A stretch of 64,000 nt of DNA, taken from Ganoderma boninense. Its lineage: Eukaryota > Basidiomycota > Agaricomycetes > Polyporales > Polyporaceae. The stretch is taken from NCBI GenBank assembly GCA_002900995.3, contig CM035314.1, positions 1,085,252-1,149,251 of the forward strand. The letters run 5' to 3'. Below are positions 1 to 10,565 of the stretch, in pieces (the first letter of the stretch is position 1; each line of letters opens with the position of its first letter). Both the position numbers and the translations under genes were made by a program. The notes under the pieces were generated by a model that saw only the letters and a program-made list of their open reading frames with translations, was not told where the DNA came from and did no database searches.

Positions 1-941
1 ACCCAGAGCTGGGCGAGCGCGCGTTCGCGCGGTGGTATACCTCGGACGAGCTGGTGGGCGTCGTGTGCGAGTTGATGGCGTGTGGGGAAGACGATCTGCA
101 GATGGGTGCGCCTTGCTCTCATACTACTTATCGGGATTTGGACACGGAAGTACTCACCGAGGGACTTCCACCACCGACAGAGCTGTTCAATATCTTGATC
201 AATCCGACTGCACATTCGTTTGCACTCAGGTGGCATCGCGACGATGTGCGCGAGACAGCAACTGAGGACGAGGAGCGGGAAGCCCTCGGCGTGTGGCATC
301 ACGGGGTAAGTCTCTATGCTACTGGTGGCCACCGCGCGGCTTCGTATCCTCCCTTCCCTTCGTCCGAGACGTGTTCTATCTACTCGCCCTCACTCGGCTG
401 CTGTCATTATATCTCCTTTGTACCCGAGCTGACCGTCATGTTCACGCCCAGGTCCAATGGAACACGTAAGTGGATCTTCGCCATGCACCATGTACCCACC
501 TGTTGACCGTGTCCACATCGACCGCGCAGAGCACTTCGCAAAGACACCTGCCTGTACATCGTGCCCGGCTCCCACAAAATGCCGCGCACGCCCGGACAGC
601 GAGCGCTGTCATGCACGCTCGATGCGCCCGTGGATCCGCTCGATATGCCTGGGGCGATCCGCGTTACGCTCCAGCCGGGGGAGACCGTCTTTTATAACAA
701 CAATATCCTGCACTGCGCGACGTATGACGAGCACGAGGAACGCATCACGCTGCACGCGTGTATGAGCGAGGTTCGTGGTGGACCAGGCCGCGCGCGGAAC
801 ATCCTTCAGCACGGGCTGGGGTGGATGAAAGAGGACCGGTTCAAGGAGACGCTGGATGAGAGGGGCCGGAAGATGCTGGAGAGGATAGTGAGGCTACAGG
901 AGAGCGTGGGGAAGGTGGGATACTCGCTTGCGAACGAATGA
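1..941 (+). CDS. Phytanoyl-CoA dioxygenase family protein (5' truncated)
   Basis: Probable Fe(II)/2-oxoglutarate-dependent oxygenase of the PhyH family. The frame is open from base 3, so the start lies before the window. Visible exons are 1-305, a 14-nt micro-exon 452-465, and 530-941. The splices restore a continuous protein, with phases 0 and 2. The sequence shows the metal-binding HxD in WHRDD near the end of the first exon. After the micro-exon comes TCLYIVPGSHKMPRTPG, and the distal histidine lies in NNNILHCATYD, followed by an RxTLHA stretch that fits the 2-oxoglutarate-binding arginine. In PhyH enzymes these residues hydroxylate an alkyl chain next to an activated acid, but many fungal members have unknown substrates, so the substrate is not assigned. 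The family call is firm; the N-terminus cannot be judged. Confidence 0.8.
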
Positions 942-1998
942 GGCGTCGAGGAGCCTTCTTGTGCCCTGGAATACTTGTACTATACGGGTGGGAGAGGCTG
1001 CAACGAGTCTGAACTGGAGGGACAACGTCGGACGTTTCGGATCGCATTGCGGAGGACCAGTATGTACGATAGGCGATTCTACTACAATTCGATCAACCAT
1101 TGTAGCGCCATGGAGCTCTGGTATGGTGAGTAGCGTGTCTTGTTCACCTCCACATGGGTTTCGCCTGGAGGTGGCGAGCGGCACCGCCTTCGCTACTTGG
1201 AGCTCAGAGCCCGTGCCAGGTTTTGGGGGCTTCAAGCTTGCTTTATCGGTGAGCGTGAAGCACAGGGATTGCCGAAAGTCTCAGCGTGCAAGGCACGTCG
1301 TCTTTGTGTCTGCTGCATATTCAAAAGGACTCTCACTGAGGGCTAAGTACGTAGGATAGAGGCACACTGGCTCTGAGCGAAACTCCAGAAGTGTTTAAAC
1401 GTTCAAGTTGTAGAGTCCCCGTCCGCAAGCAAAGACGAGAACACTGCCACAACCCCTGCCGAATTAGGCCGCGGCCCTGCCGGGAGAAAACGGTCTGGGT
1501 TTAAATATTTAAATCTCCGTGTTTCTCTCCTCCTCCCAACTTAACCATCAACTTTAAGATGACCGAAGCAGCCTTCATACTGAACAAGCATGTCCGAAGA
1601 TCAAGAGCATGCGAAGGCTCCGGTAGTAGGTTGATCTAGTCGTGAGTTTTGAGTTACGTGTTAATTGGCAATACACAGGGCGCTGGGTGACCGAAGCTGA
1701 CGCCCTCTTCGACCTTGGACTCTGACACCAGCGAGCCATTATCAGCATGACTCTAACCCTATAACTGGCTCATTCATTTGCTTGAGGCGCCCTTACTTCT
1801 GGTGGAAACCCTGTCGCCGTTCGCTTACAGGTTCTATCCGGACTTCCTAGTCTCAAAAGACCAGGCGTTAGTCGTCAACGCTCGACACGTTGCAATTGAA
1901 CCTCCTCCCAAAAGGTACGTCCGCTGGCATGTTCGACGGTGTACGTGAGCAGAAGTTGGCTGATCCTGCTTCTCTCATAGATATCAATACCGTTCAAG
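942..1998. other. Intergenic region, no gene seen
   Basis: About 1.06 kb between the PhyH-like gene and the HET gene. Overlapping open frames on both strands (for example 928-1359 + and 894-1235 -) show no recognisable domain and lie opposite each other. It probably holds the 3' end of the first gene and the promoter of the HET gene. Confidence 0.5.
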
Positions 1999-3844
1999 AT
2001 GCGTTTACTGGATACCCGGACCATCCGGTTCGTGTATGTAGGCGATCCCAATAGCGTCACCTACGCCATCCTCTCCCACACGTGGGATCTGCTCGGCGAG
2101 CAGTCGCTACAGGAGCTGGCCGAGATCCAACGCACCCGTGCGGGCGAGTCCGTTCCTACTTCCCCTGCCCTCTCGCCCAAGATTCGGGACTTCTGTGCCT
2201 TTGCTCGGAATGCTGGCTACGACTACTGCTGGATCGATTCCTGCTGCATAGACAAGACCAGCTCCTCCGAGCTGACAGAGTCTATCAACTCCATGTATGC
2301 CTGGTACTGCATCGCAGACGTCTGCTACACCTATCTGGCCGACGTCAGCAGCTCTGCCGACAAGTGGGAGGAAGAATTCCGCACGAGCCGATGGCACCGA
2401 CGTGGATGGACGCTGCAGGAGCTCATCGCACCCAAGAAGCTCGTCTTCTTCTCCTGCGACTGGTTGGTACTTGGCTCGAAAGCTGCGCTCGCTCCTCTCG
2501 TCGAGGATGTTACTGGTATCAGCACTTCTGTGTTGATGTTCGAAGAGCCTCTGTCGGCCGTACCGGTCTCACGTCGGATGTCGTGGGCTGCTTCCCGGGA
2601 GACAACTCGTGCGGAGGACAGGGCGTACTCTTTGTTTGGTATCTTCGACATCCAGCTACCCACGATCTACGGAGAGGGCGGAGAGAGGGCGTTCGTGCGT
2701 CTGCAGGAGGAGATTCTGCGCCACATCCCGGACCAGTCCATCTTCGCGTGGGGCCTCCGCCCCCCGCCTTCCAGCGACACCCTCAGAATTCTCCCGCGTT
2801 TCATGGGCGGAAAGTTCTCCGTGACCAAGCGCCATTCTCTCCTTGCTACGTCTCCGAGTGACTTCAGTGGGCCATGCACTCTCGAGCTCATCCAGCCGGC
2901 CGAATTCAACGCAATGCTGCGTCTGATCCCCAACACCCTGGTATCCCTGGACTGCTCCGCCTACGGGATCCACTCGATTCTCACGCATCCTCCCGTCTAT
3001 CCTGTGCGATCGTCGTCCCACCCTCATGGGCCTACCCATATTGCGATTCTCGCTTGCAAAGATATCGAGCGAGGATTCGTTGCACTGTTGCTCCGGAGAA
3101 CGTCGACCATCTCCCCAGATGAGTTTTCGATTGGAGCCTCCATGGTGCTGGCTTCCCAGGAGCCCTCCGAAGACCCTCTCGAGCCAGAGATTGCCCACGC
3201 GACGTACATTACTCCTGAGCAAGTGGCCGCTCTCCGCGCTGACGTCGTCCTGCTCGACCTTCAGTCCCAGTGGATATACACCTGCATCCTGGTAGGTGTT
3301 TCTGCGGTCGGGTTCCCGATGACGCTGACGCTGGCTTCTTTGCTACTCTAGCTAGTGACAGCCATTCCAGCTATCGTCCTGGCCATCTACGGGTCGGGGC
3401 CCTCAATAATCTTGTATGCGGGTCCGATTATGGCCACGGTGATGACTACCGCGACGGGGGGCCTTGTAAGCGGCGTTTATTTACTCCTTGGAGGGTACGA
3501 CCCTACCACGTCCTGTGTAAGTGCGTTGATGCGCTTGCCACGGAAGGTGACGGCTCACCACCATTCCTATGTAGGACGGGAACCAGACCGAGTCCATCGC
3601 GTTTTTTTCCTTCAGACAAGTCCCCGCGGCGTGTTCGCTCGTTTGCGGGATCGCGTTCTTGGGGTGCAAGATGGCAGGGTTCATCATCCAAGGACCAGAT
3701 GCAAACCTCTGGATAGTGGTTTTGTTCCTTCCTTATACCGTCGCCGCGTCCGTACTGCTTGCCAACTCTTCGGTGCGAGTGCGATTTTCGCCAATACTGC
3801 CTGATGACGAGTCGAGCAGAAATATGAGTCTGCGATTGCTCTAG
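1999..3844 (+). CDS. HET-domain protein with C-terminal membrane segments
   Basis: Heterokaryon-incompatibility (HET) domain protein, about 575 aa. Exons are 1999-3291, 3352-3516 and 3575-3844; both introns are GT-AG and in phase 0. The start MRLLDTRTIRF is typical of basidiomycete HET proteins. HET signatures seen are YAILSHTW (residues 22-29), WIDSCCIDK (78-86), GWTLQELIAP (136-145), a RMSWAASRETTRAEDRAYSLFGI block and a DQSIFAWG block. After residue 430 the two later exons encode several hydrophobic stretches (LVTAIPAIVLAIYG, IILYAGPIMATVM, VPAACSLVCGIAFLG, LWIVVLFLPYTVAASVLL), so the tail is predicted to be membrane-embedded. In ascomycetes, HET domains trigger cell death on non-self fusion; the role here is inferred. 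A decayed relative lies at 26826-28477 on the other strand. Confidence 0.88.
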
Positions 3845-4773
3845 GATGTATCTGCCACAAGTTTCTGATGTCATGACCTCTCCTCATCCCCTTCTTATTG
3901 CCCCAGGCGTGCGTCGATGTCACAGGGTCCATAGACATGACCGTCATGCGTGAATCTTCGGTATTCCACTATATAGAATAAATCCGATATGCGGTCTTGC
4001 GCATGTACAATCCCCGACCTCATAGCACTGTTCCTAGCGTAGCATACTATGCACAAGCACCGGTGTCGACAAATCAACTCGGGCTGGGGTCAATCGAGCA
4101 TAACAGAAACCATCAGACCCCGCTCGCTCCTGCGGCTCTTCTAAACCTCTGCATTCACAATATTCACCCCCCACTGTCCTGTCAGAGGCCCCCGGTATAT
4201 GAGACTACGCGGTGTTTGTAGGCTTTTAGGCTCCACTTAGATGGCTTCCAGATACCTCGAGGGGGCGTTGTTGCCCCGGGAAGGAGGTACGCGAGGGCGC
4301 GCTGCCTAGCCACAAGTAGTCGTATGGGTTCGTGAGCTAACAGCATCTCCACGGGCTTGAGCTTCTTAAATGCACAGGGCTGGCACGAAGGCGAGGCGGC
4401 GAGGAGGCCCTGCAAGCCGGCGACCTGAAAACAGCCTCTTGATTTTGCTCTATACTTCTTGCGCATATGTACCATTAACGATCCTCCCTCCTCCGAACTC
4501 GCCCCCGTACGCCGTTCCAAGATACGACCATCGACAAGGCAAAGTAAGGCACGTCGACGAAGCAACGGGATCGCGACCTCATAGAATACATTGCAATAGA
4601 TGATGATACATCTGTACGACGTCGTAGTTACAACCACGACGCGATTTTTGTTAGCTTCATCTGACCTCCACTCGTACTCATACAACGAGGCGCCCTCTTC
4701 GACAAGCCTACACACGCCCACTTGCTTCCGCTTCGCGCCGCGCCTCGACGGATGCCTCCTCGAGGGAGGCTTT
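3845..4773. other. Convergent 3' intergenic region
   Basis: About 0.93 kb between the 3' ends of the HET gene (+) and the questin-oxidase-like gene (-). No domain-bearing frame is seen. It is expected to contain both polyadenylation regions. Confidence 0.5.
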
Positions 4774-6595
4774 TCAGTTGTGGTAGAACCCATCGAAGTC
4801 CCACCCGCGCCGCTCCTCGCCCTCGCGCATCCACCCGACGCGGTCGAGCGCGAGCCCGGCGGTGCGCACGAAGAGCGAGCCGTCGAGGCACTCGGCGCCC
4901 TTGAGCTCGACGCCCATGTCGCGGAAGTGGCCGCGCGGCGTCGTCCCGTAGAGCGCGCTGAAGTGCGACAGCGCGCGCTGCAGCTTCCCGACGTGGTTGT
5001 CCGGGTGCATGATCGTGCTCTGGAGCAGCGCGAGCCACGGGTTCGCCGCGAGCTTCTCCGGGGCGAGCGTGCCCTCGGCCGGCTTCTTCGAGACGTGCGC
5101 GGGCGCTGCCGGGTTGGGCGTCACGTCCGAGTAGAAGTCCGCGATCGGCAGGGGGGGCCGGCCGCGCGCGACGTAGAGGGCGAGCGTGTTGAGGAGGTAG
5201 GTGCGGAGGAGGATCGTGGTCGAGGTGGGGGAGAGGTACGCGACGAGCGAGGGGAGGAAGAGCGCGGACGTCACGAGGTGCAAGCTGGGCGCAGAGGTGG
5301 GTCGTGGTCAGCGTCTGGACAGAGACGAACGGATGCGGCGAGAGACGCTTACTAGAAGAAGTCGCCGTTGAACCGGCCGTTCTTCATCTCCTTCCTGCCC
5401 CAGTAGCCGGCAACGCCGAATATGACGGCGTTCATCCAGAATAACTCCTCGATCTTGCTCTCGACCTCCTGCGCGTTCGTGCCGTCGACGGTCCACTCCT
5501 CCATCATCTTCGTGAGCGCCTCGCCGCGGAGGTGGAGGACGCGCTCGAGCGACGTGTCGTCCTCGCTCTTCTCGGGCGGCGGGAGCCCGATGGTCTTGTA
5601 CGAGTAGTAGTCGTCGTTGAGGATGCGCGAGACGAGGGAGAGCGCATGGACGTTCGTCTGCTTTTGCGCGGGCGGCTGGGGGGTGTGCCGGAACGGGTCC
5701 AGCATGAGCGAAGGCAGGAACGACGCGATGCGCGACACGGTCGCCTTCGCGGCGTCCGAGGCAGCCGCTTCGGCGTACTCCCAGAGCGAGCTGGGAGTGA
5801 GCGAGCCGGCCATCTTCCTGTGCACGGCCGTTTCGGCGAGTCCTACACCTCGCGTGTGAGCCCAACCATCATGCTGCAGAGCTTGGGGCCGGACATACCT
5901 TCGGCGAACATGCCCGCCAGTCCGAACTCGGCACCGTATCCGGTTTGGATGAGAGGGTGCAAGAGGCCGGAGAGGAACCGGTTGGTCATACACATCGGGG
6001 CTGCATCGGGCCTAGGGGGCTCGATGTTGAACTTCGGCGAGAAGATGTACTTCTCGAGCGTGCCGGCGGGGCCCTTCTCCATTATGACGTCCGTGAAGAA
6101 CTTCAAGTAGGCCCGGTAGTAGCTATTACGGATGTCAGCACTGGTAGGGCCAGGGAACGTCGTGAGACGGTCGACTCACTCTTCGTCGCCGAGGTGCTCA
6201 TGGAAGTTCTCCTCGGTGATGGACCCGGGAGAGTCGTACTGCTTGCGCTGGTACGAGGCTTCCTCTTTGTACGCGGCGTCGATCAGGGGCCCATTCGCGC
6301 CCAGCTGGTAGATGGCGAGCAGCTGGTGGGCGGTGTGGCTATGGAGTCGCCGCGTTAGTATCGGTGCCACGGAGGTATGCGCACGGACGACTCACTTGTG
6401 GAAGCGCTTCTTGTTGAAGAAGATGTGCCACTTGACGTGGTTGTCCATCAACCTGTCCTGCAGCGCGGCGGTGGTCTCGATGGTCGACCCCGGGAAGCGG
6501 GAGGGGGCCTGCATCGACGGCGCCGAGGCGGGAACAGGGAAGAGCTTCCTAAGGGTGTCTTTGTTTGGCGTCTGGTGAGACATGGTGTTTGCCAT
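4774..6595 (-). CDS. Questin oxidase-like protein
   Basis: Protein of about 527 aa in the questin_oxidase family (GedK/AflY-like), whose characterised members carry out Baeyer-Villiger-type ring cleavage in fungal anthraquinone pathways. Exons in genomic coordinates are 4774-5284, 5353-5842, 5899-6122, 6180-6338 and 6396-6595. All introns are 56-68 nt GT-AG, and the spliced length is a multiple of three. Family-like motifs include HTAHQLLAIYQLGANGPLI, RFLSGLLHPLIQTGYGAEFG and GLAETAVHRKMAGSL, the last created by removing the 56-nt intron at 5843-5898. Two ATGs start the frame (6595 and five codons later); the upstream one is listed. No polyketide synthase or other secondary-metabolite gene lies nearby, so a tailoring role is not supported by context. 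The substrate is unknown. Confidence 0.85.
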
Positions 6596-6676
6596 TTGTG
6601 AGAGACGGTGGGTTGTGTGGTGCAGGAGTAAGGAGCGATGAAAGGAGGACTTGGTGATGTCGAGCGTTGAGCATGG

Positions 6677-6684
6677 TTATATAC
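6677..6684 (-). promoter_or_regulatory. TATA-like box upstream of the questin-oxidase-like gene
   Basis: On the minus strand this reads TATATAAC, about 82-90 nt before the ATG at 6595. Position and sequence fit a fungal core promoter. It is a motif match only. Confidence 0.4.
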
Positions 6685-6689
6685 CTGAA

Positions 6690-8156
6690 ATTCCATGACG
6701 TCAGATGAAGGCCGGACGGACCACCAGACCCAGTGCTTACCTACGCAAACGAACGTTCAGTAGACGACGCAATAGGAGCTTGCTTGGCTATTTTGACGGG
6801 AGGAGGCGGCCTGAGTCGAGGCGAACCCATAGGGGAACCTTGATGAGGTCTGTCATGTATACGATATTCGCGCAACGTTTCGTCACCACGGAGCATCTAG
6901 CATTCTGTGGCAAGTTGGTCATGCCAAGGGTGGGCTCGGGCCGCGCAGCGGCCCAAAAGCGCCCAAAAGATGCCCAGGGTGCTCGCGCGCCGAAGGCGCG
7001 CTTCTCCTCCCACCCGGGACCAACACCTCCCCCTCCTTCCGGCTCCTCCGTTTTGAACTCAATTTTAGTGCATTAAATTGAGTATATTTGATTGAATTTT
7101 TTCGAACTTTCGCGGCGGCGCGCGCGCCGCCGCGTCATTGTCCGTCAGTCCGACCATGATGAGCACCTAAGCGGGCGCTAAACGGCCCTTTACGACGATG
7201 TTCTCCTCGCCAATTTTCCTCCGCTCACATTGTGTTTTGGCAGGGATTAATGGGATAGGAAGGCGCGTTATTATGAGCCATTTTTTCCAAGTTTGTGTGG
7301 AATTTCTGAGTTACAATCTGACCTATGTCTTCTAGCTCTTGGGCTGCTCTTGTGGATCTTTTCTAGCACTCTTCCCCCCTGGATTTTAGACTCAATGTAT
7401 AGGGAAAGTGTTGGACATGTTTTTAGCCACTATTGAAGGCCTCGCGAAGCCACAAGCTGGATTTATGGAGTCTCAAGCTCGGGGTTCACGTGCCGCGAGA
7501 TTGGTCGACCAAGGTGGGCGTCTAAACGCCTCGCGCGCTCCAATCAGGACCAATCCTAGGGCGCCTAGGACCAATGTTGGTCCCACCCTTGGCTCCACGA
7601 CCTACCCCATTCTGTGAAGCCAGTCTTACGTCCAGTGATCGCGACAGTTGGCGGGCCGGAGGCCACCCGGTACCCAATGCTCGGAGAGACGGGGTCGGCG
7701 GTATTGTGGCATGCTAGGCTACCAGTTAGAAGGCGTTCTAAGGGGAAGACGGCGATCGCACCAGCGGTGCATGTCAAAATGAGGGGGGAGGAGTGGAGAG
7801 CGTAATGAGCGGACCAGTCGATCGCATCGTCGTCACGCCTGGATGAAGTCCATTGCCTACCGGAGCGGAACAACGTCGCCATCACAGTGTCTGCTGTTTG
7901 AGCAATGGACCATGTTTGAGCAATGAACAAATGAAAGTAGCCGGTAAAGGGATCGGGCAGCACCGCCGTTCAGCTTGAACGCGGAGGAAAATGGTTCAAG
8001 TTCTCCGAGAACGGGTCAAGGGGTGGTGGCTACACGGTGGCCGCGAGTTCAGTGACGGCTCCAAGGTCCTCGATTGCGACAGACCCACAAAGCAACTTTG
8101 AGCGATTGGGATGATCCCGGGCACTGTGATGGAAATATTTAATATTCAGTGATCAG
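6690..8156. other. Intergenic region, no gene seen
   Basis: About 1.5 kb with an AT-rich patch near 7065-7110 and a GC-rich run near 7110-7135. Open frames are short, overlap on both strands and carry no recognisable domain. Confidence 0.5.
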
Positions 8157-8217
8157 GTTGCCTCCCGGGGCAGACGATAAATGACCTTGTTGCGTGGGGG
8201 GAGGACGGTCATATAAC
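8157..8217 (+). repeat. Dispersed repeat, copy A
   Basis: A stretch of about 60 nt that reappears almost unchanged as the reverse complement at 13607-13666. The shared core includes CAGACGATAAATGACCTTG and GGGGGGAGGACGGTCATATA. A shorter shared string, ACAAACAAGCA, lies just outside the core in both copies, so the original element was longer. It lies about 95 bp upstream of the tRNA gene. No coding capacity is seen; it may be a fragment of a retroelement LTR or a miniature element. Confidence 0.7.
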
Positions 8218-8310
8218 GTGATTGGCAGGCGGCGACGAGGATGAGACAAACAAGCATCCGCGTCAGCATCTCTCGGAGAGCCATAGTATCCAGTGTTTCG
8301 AAACGAATAT

Positions 8311-8411
8311 GCTTGGATGGCTCAGTTGGTTAGAGCGCAGGTCTCATACTTTCGTATGACCACGGTCAGTGGGCAATCCTGAGGTCGTGAGTTCGATCCT
8401 CACTCCGAGCA
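8311..8411 (+). tRNA. tRNA-Met (CAT), elongator type, with 27-nt intron
   Basis: A complete cloverleaf can be drawn by hand. The acceptor stem GCTTGGA (8311-8317) pairs with TCCGAGC (8404-8410), with one G-T pair. The D-arm is GCTC/GAGC. The anticodon loop is CTCATAA with anticodon CAT at 8345-8347. The T-arm is GTGAG-TTCGATC-CTCAC, followed by discriminator A. The intron 8349-8375 sits after position 37, the canonical site. The TTC-containing T-loop and the intron point to elongator, not initiator, methionine tRNA. Internal A-box and B-box promoters are present. Confidence 0.93.
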
Positions 8412-8413
8412 TC

Positions 8414-8432
8414 TTTTGCACACTTGTTTTTT
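8414..8432 (+). terminator. RNA polymerase III terminator of tRNA-Met
   Basis: A run of four T starts 3 nt after the tRNA, and a run of six T follows at 8427-8432. This is the usual Pol III termination signal. Confidence 0.75.
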
Positions 8433-8606
8433 CCTTTGCTCTGCAACTTGCGACTTCTGACCGCTCCGCATTTGCTGATGGAGAGTGTCTCTCTTAAGTA
8501 CGAGCCCAGGGTTGCAGACGTGTGCATGAAATTACGCATTATATAAGCATGCTAAGTGCGTGTCCTGCCATTGTGCTCGAGCATCGCCCGCACGGTGCTT
8601 GAATGT

Positions 8607-9912
8607 CTATTGTATACCCAGCACCTGCCGGCCAAGCGCCTCGACCCTGCGTTGGATGACCGCTGTCACCGCACTCCGCACTCGCCCAACCTCAGTCGCT
8701 CGTTGAGCCTCCTCCTCCGCAGTCTCCACATCGTCAATCGCCTGGACAGGGTTGCCAAGCCATCCCTGCTCTGCAACGAGAGCACTATGAAACTCCTGCT
8801 GACGTATTGAGGGACCTGTGCTGCAAACCGAAGGGGCTTCGGGGGCACTGGTCTCCTCAACGGTGGTCATCAGGGCATCTTGGATCTCCTGACTTGGGAC
8901 TGGCTCGCCAAACGTGACGCTTAACACGGCGCCAGGGCGAGGCAGGAACTTATAGGGGAAAGGGCGGCCTTCAGGCATGAGTTTGTCGAAGCCTGTACAA
9001 GTGGAAACAGTCGGCCACCAGAGGGAGAGTCGATCAAGGGGACAACACACCAGTAAGCCACATTGGTATAATCACGGGTGGCCTCTGCGCCTCCATAAGT
9101 ATTCGACCGCTGTGGTGGTGAAAATCAGGGGATGCTCCGAGGCGAGCCATACTATGGAGAGGGGGTTACGCACACTCCCCACTTGAATCGCAGCAGTTTC
9201 GCAGCGCTCGGCTTCTCGATGTCATTGGACTCCTGATTCACCTTGCCTTCACCGAAGAGGTGGATCTGGAACGAATAGGCGTCAGAAAGGATAGGGCCTC
9301 ACAGCATACGGAGCATACTCACCCATTCCCCGCAGTTCAACTTCCGAATGGCATCGTCTATGGCAGGCTGGAATATTCCCCCGCCGCGGAAGGTCTCTAT
9401 GACTTGTCCGTATCGGAAGAACGTGGAGAATACACTAGCTAACCAGCGTGAGGAGCGGCCCCACCAATGAGCTCCGAGCCGCGCAGAGACTAGAACCAAG
9501 GATGAAGACGTACGGATTTGTGAACATGATGTCGGCGGCGCCCAGCGTCCACCGTGTTTTCCGCGAATCTCGGTAGAACCGTGCGGGCAGAACTCCCCAG
9601 AGCACTGGATCGTCCAGACTGAGCGCAGGTCAATCCGACTGTGCCTGCGCACGACGAAGAGACGTGCAACTCACGTAGATATATGGTTAGACACTGGCGT
9701 GGAACAAAACCTAAGCACGCGGGAGGCAAGCAGATAAACATTCTGGGCGTACTTGTGACAATTCCCCTGCCATGATTTCGCTCCTCGTCCTCCAACGCCT
9801 TCAGCAAGTTGCCCAGCCCATTGACAGTCACCGAGGAGCAGAAGCCGAGGTTCAAGAGCGCCTTGCTGCCGAGCCCGACCACGCTCACCGTCGCCTTCGA
9901 GAGGAAGCCCAT
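8607..9912 (-). CDS. TAZ1: Tafazzin-like lysophospholipid acyltransferase
   Basis: Predicted mitochondrial phospholipid-lysophospholipid transacylase of about 310 aa, expected to remodel cardiolipin acyl chains. Exons are 8607-8992, 9051-9109, 9174-9265, 9323-9434, 9514-9618, a 19-nt micro-exon 9675-9693, and 9753-9912; all phases agree. The acyltransferase motif reads SNHISTLDDP. It is followed by RYGQVIETFRGGG, the FGEGKVNQE block that replaces FPEG, an FKWGVGRI block and PVIIPMWLTGFDKLMPEG, a pattern characteristic of tafazzins. Yeast Taz1 is longer (381 aa), so this is a compact version. The MGFLSKATVSVVGLGSK start is hydrophobic and probably helps membrane association. It is divergent from AUR1, sharing an intergenic region of about 650 bp. 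Confidence 0.88.
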
Positions 9913-10565
9913 CTGTGGGCTTCAACTAGAAACCCCAGACCAGATTACAAATGTAAGAGAACAGACACAGAAGGAAGTAGTCCGAGGTCGTGGCGAGCGT
10001 TGAGTGAAATGAACGGAACAGTTGTGTGCTGGCGGACCGCGGCCGAGGTCATGATCCGGCGCCGCGTCGACGCGCGTCTATGTGTTGCGCCGTCCCCTTC
10101 CCTCCGTCCATCACCACGTTCCTCGTTCTCCCGCTCGGTGACGGTCCTTGCGTACGCCTTCGACGGCTGCGGGCGACTCTCTCCGCCTCCACGGTTGCAC
10201 CCCCGCCCCGCTACAGGACGTCCCAGCGTATCCTAGAAGCACAAGCCTTACGGACGCGCATTGACAAGGTCGCCGATCGAGACTGTTGGGCGGCATAGGT
10301 GGTCGGGATTGCTATTCAAATCGGGGTACGTGCATATTCAGTCATTTGTGAAAGGATGCCGTATAGTGGCCAAGTCTCTCGTGGCTGGAGGGTAGATCCT
10401 CCCCTTCGGCCCATCCTCTTGGTGATTTGGGCTGAGTAGCGCACAAGTTACGTTGCCTGGAATGTGGTGCATCACCGTATTCTTTGTACCGCGTACTGTG
10501 TTGTATTGAAGAGCATTTCAAGGGTGGGTACGAACTGACCACTTCTCCTACATGTAGGTCTCATC
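9913..10565. other. Shared intergenic/promoter region of tafazzin and AUR1
   Basis: About 650 bp between two divergent start codons. No domain-bearing frame is seen, so it presumably contains both promoters. No specific operator could be assigned. Confidence 0.5.

Noticed and set aside
4600..5355. 251-codon plus-strand open frame
   Set aside because: Antisense shadow of the questin-oxidase-like gene; Arg/Glu/Val-rich nonsense composition.
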